From: an uncultured Ruminococcus sp.
GTDB taxonomy: Bacteria; Bacillota; Clostridia; Oscillospirales; Ruminococcaceae
Assembly (NCBI GenBank): GCA_947177715.1
Contig: CAMWVM010000110.1
Span: 1-5,881 of the forward strand
DNA: 5,881 nucleotides
Reading direction: 5' to 3'
Shown here: positions 4,527-5,881 of the stretch, in pieces
Position numbering within the stretch: position 1 is the stretch's first letter
Layout: each line of letters opens with the position of its first letter
Notes under the pieces: generated by a model
What the model was told of the DNA's origin: nothing
The model's input: only the letters and a program-made list of their open reading frames with translations
The model's database searches: none
Position numbers and translations under genes: made by a program

Positions 4527-5552
4527 TCAGCAGTAAAATTCCATTGGGTAGGCTAAATACGAAATCTCATTTAATTCATCAACAGTTACCAAACCCGACG
4601 GTGCTTTTAAAACGCTCGGAATACGGTTGACAATAGTTGCACAGGTGTGTTCAACCGTAGCGGGTTTGATTACATGAAATTCGGTATCAGGTTCGCCTAT
4701 AATCTTCCAATCGCACATATCGCCATCATCAGGACCATATACTTTGCCGATACATCTTGTTTCAATTATAGGACCTTGAAACGTTTCGGTTTGAACAACA
4801 GCCGCCATTCCAATACATTCTCCCTTAGGAATTGTTCGCTGAATTGTGGAGGAGTAAACATCATCATCCTTAAAATACGGAACACACTTTTGCGTCTGAC
4901 TTTTAATCGTAAGTCCAAGTTTTGCGGCAAGGCTTTCATTTGAGTTCCATACATAGCATGGCTCTATGGTTTCGGGGTGTGCAATTTGATTTTCAAATTC
5001 CTCGGCACTTAACCCTACTCCGTGAGCCTTTGCCAAAGCCAAGCCATAGTCCTCGACATTGTAGCTTACTGCGCCTTCAATTTTTTTGATACTGTTGCAG
5101 CTTCCGGCAATCATGCCGACCATGTTTATCCAGAAAGTATCCTCCATTCCGCTTCCGACAAATGTGCAGCCATGTTCTTTTGCAATAACGTCAAGAGCGT
5201 TGGCACGTACAGGGTCGGTTGTCCAGCAATAGGTAGCCTCCTCGCAGGTCGAGATGACGTTAATTCCACGGCTTAGGCATTTAACATAATGTTCGTAGCA
5301 GTCACTGACCAGACTGAAAAGTGTGACAACCGCAATGTCGGCGTCGGTGTTGTCCAAAACTTCGTCGGCATTGCTGCTGATAATCACACCCGTTTTCACG
5401 CCAAGCTCTGCAAAATCGCCAATATCCATACCGACTACTTCAGGATTTATATCGATTGCACCGACAATCTGAACTCCGTGCTCGTACATATATCGCAATG
5501 TGTATTTGCTCATTTTTCCGCATCCATACTGAATAGCTTTGATTTTTTCCAT
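4527..5552 (-). CDS. DapB-like NAD(P)-dependent oxidoreductase, 2,4-diaminopentanoate dehydrogenase family
   Basis: The 341-residue protein begins with a Rossmann fold: [12 protein letters not shown] (4-15) is the dinucleotide loop (GxGxxS rather than GxGxxG), followed by the acidic strand end [11 protein letters not shown]. The middle ([19 protein letters not shown]) and the C-terminus ([20 protein letters not shown], then VTVDEL) resemble the C-terminal domain of 2,4-diaminopentanoate dehydrogenases, often annotated 'dihydrodipicolinate reductase'. It is longer than true DapB (about 250-270 residues), so a lysine-pathway role is unlikely. Known relatives oxidise 2,4-diaminopentanoate in ornithine fermentation, but no other gene of that pathway lies in the window and the substrate is open. 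It follows the lactate dehydrogenase gene after 29 bases, with AGAGGG about 9 bases before the ATG, so co-transcription is likely. The frame is intact. Confidence 0.8.
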   Translation of the reverse strand: MEKIKAIQYGCGKMSKYTLRYMYEHGVQIVGAIDINPEVVGMDIGDFAELGVKTGVIISSNADEVLDNTDADIAVVTLFSLVSDCYEHYVKCLSRGINVISTCEEATYCWTTDPVRANALDVIAKEHGCTFVGSGMEDTFWINMVGMIAGSCNSIKKIEGAVSYNVEDYGLALAKAHGVGLSAEEFENQIAHPETIEPCYVWNSNESLAAKLGLTIKSQTQKCVPYFKDDDVYSSTIQRTIPKGECIGMAAVVQTETFQGPIIETRCIGKVYGPDDGDMCDWKIIGEPDTEFHVIKPATVEHTCATIVNRIPSVLKAPSGLVTVDELNEISYLAYPMEFYC

Positions 5553-5581
5553 AATTAATAACCCTCTTTTCTTAAAAAAGT

Positions 5582-5881
5582 TTATATATTTAAATCTTTG
5601 TAAAATTGTCGCAGCGTTTCACATGAGCTTTTAAATTTGCTCATTTCTTCATCGCTTAAATTTAATTCCAAAATATTATTTATACCGTTTCTGTTCACCA
5701 CCGCAGGAACGCCGATTGTCACGCCATGCCCGTCAAATTCTCCGTCAAGCATCAAGGAAACTGCGAAAACGCTGTTTTCATCCCGGAAAATTGCTTTTGT
5801 AATTCTGGTAAGCGCCATGTCGATTCCATAATAGGTCGCTTGTCTTGCTTTGATTTAATCTGTGCGGAGGTACGTACCTCC
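5582..5881 (-). CDS. ldh: L-lactate dehydrogenase, C-terminal part only; frame interrupted near window edge
   Basis: The enzyme reduces pyruvate to lactate with NADH in the cytoplasm. Only the C-terminal third is present. [43 protein letters not shown] and [12 protein letters not shown] are typical lactate/malate dehydrogenase C-terminal motifs. The longest ATG-started frame (5582-5818) begins inside this conserved region, so that ATG is not the real start. Going upstream, the frame meets TAA at 5855-5857, yet the neighbouring frame reads EVRTSAQI, which fits the preceding helix of the family. One base added around 5853-5857 (an AAA run on this strand) would join them. This is either a sequencing error near an end or a true frameshift. 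The N-terminal NAD-binding domain lies outside the window, if it exists. Confidence 0.82.
5866..5881. repeat. Perfect 16-bp palindrome at the window edge
   Basis: GGAGGTACGTACCTCC is its own reverse complement and occupies the last 16 bases. It falls in the lactate dehydrogenase coding frame (EVRTS), so it may be chance. A palindrome exactly at a sequence end can also be a fold-back or assembly break. Confidence 0.6.

Noticed and set aside
5022..5558. Plus-strand ORFs opposite the oxidoreductase gene (also 4647-4943)
   Set aside because: These are shadow frames of a continuous 341-residue protein with family motifs throughout.

Overview
The window looks like a chromosomal segment of a low-GC Gram-positive anaerobe, most likely a gut-type Clostridia member (Oscillospiraceae/Lachnospiraceae level). 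The grounds are AT-rich non-coding DNA, strong GGAGG-type ribosome binding sites, extended -10 promoters, a riboswitch-type leader, and the gene families present. The genus cannot be fixed from sequence alone.

Left part, positions 1-2360, minus strand: a compact queuosine-precursor operon in the order queD, queE, folE, queC, with gaps of 3, 2 and 10 bases. FolE makes dihydroneopterin triphosphate from GTP, QueD makes 6-carboxytetrahydropterin, QueE contracts the ring to 7-carboxy-7-deazaguanine, and QueC makes preQ0. QueC runs off the left edge and lacks its C-terminus. Upstream of queD lies a complete regulatory leader: an extended -10 promoter, a small pseudoknot-like aptamer resembling the preQ1-I class, and an 11-bp intrinsic terminator whose T-run abuts the queD ribosome binding site. 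The aptamer 5' strand can also pair with the terminator 5' arm, which gives a plausible antiterminator.

Middle part, positions about 2457-4470, plus strand: an accessory island. It holds two diverged cassettes with the same layout: a short gene-end remnant closing in a shared peptide (KYKK-ATQEDF-type), an extended -10 promoter, cargo, and a terminator with a GNRA tetraloop. Cassette 1 carries a decayed GNAT acetyltransferase whose stop overlaps the start of an intact P-loop kinase-like gene. Cassette 2 carries an intact GNAT acetyltransferase. A decayed N-terminus of what looks like a phage tail tape-measure gene follows. Cargo with its own promoter and terminator beside a phage tail gene resembles prophage 'morons'; this reading is inference.

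Right part, positions 4527-5881, minus strand: a DapB-like/2,4-diaminopentanoate dehydrogenase-family oxidoreductase sits 29 bases downstream of the C-terminal part of L-lactate dehydrogenase. The lactate dehydrogenase reading frame is interrupted near the right edge, where the window ends in a perfect 16-bp palindrome.

The gene-poor stretches (2236-2628 and 4102-4526) are accounted for by the riboswitch leader, gene remnants, cassette promoters and terminators, inverted repeats and the tape-measure remnant. I saw no tRNA, rRNA, CRISPR array or intact transposase.
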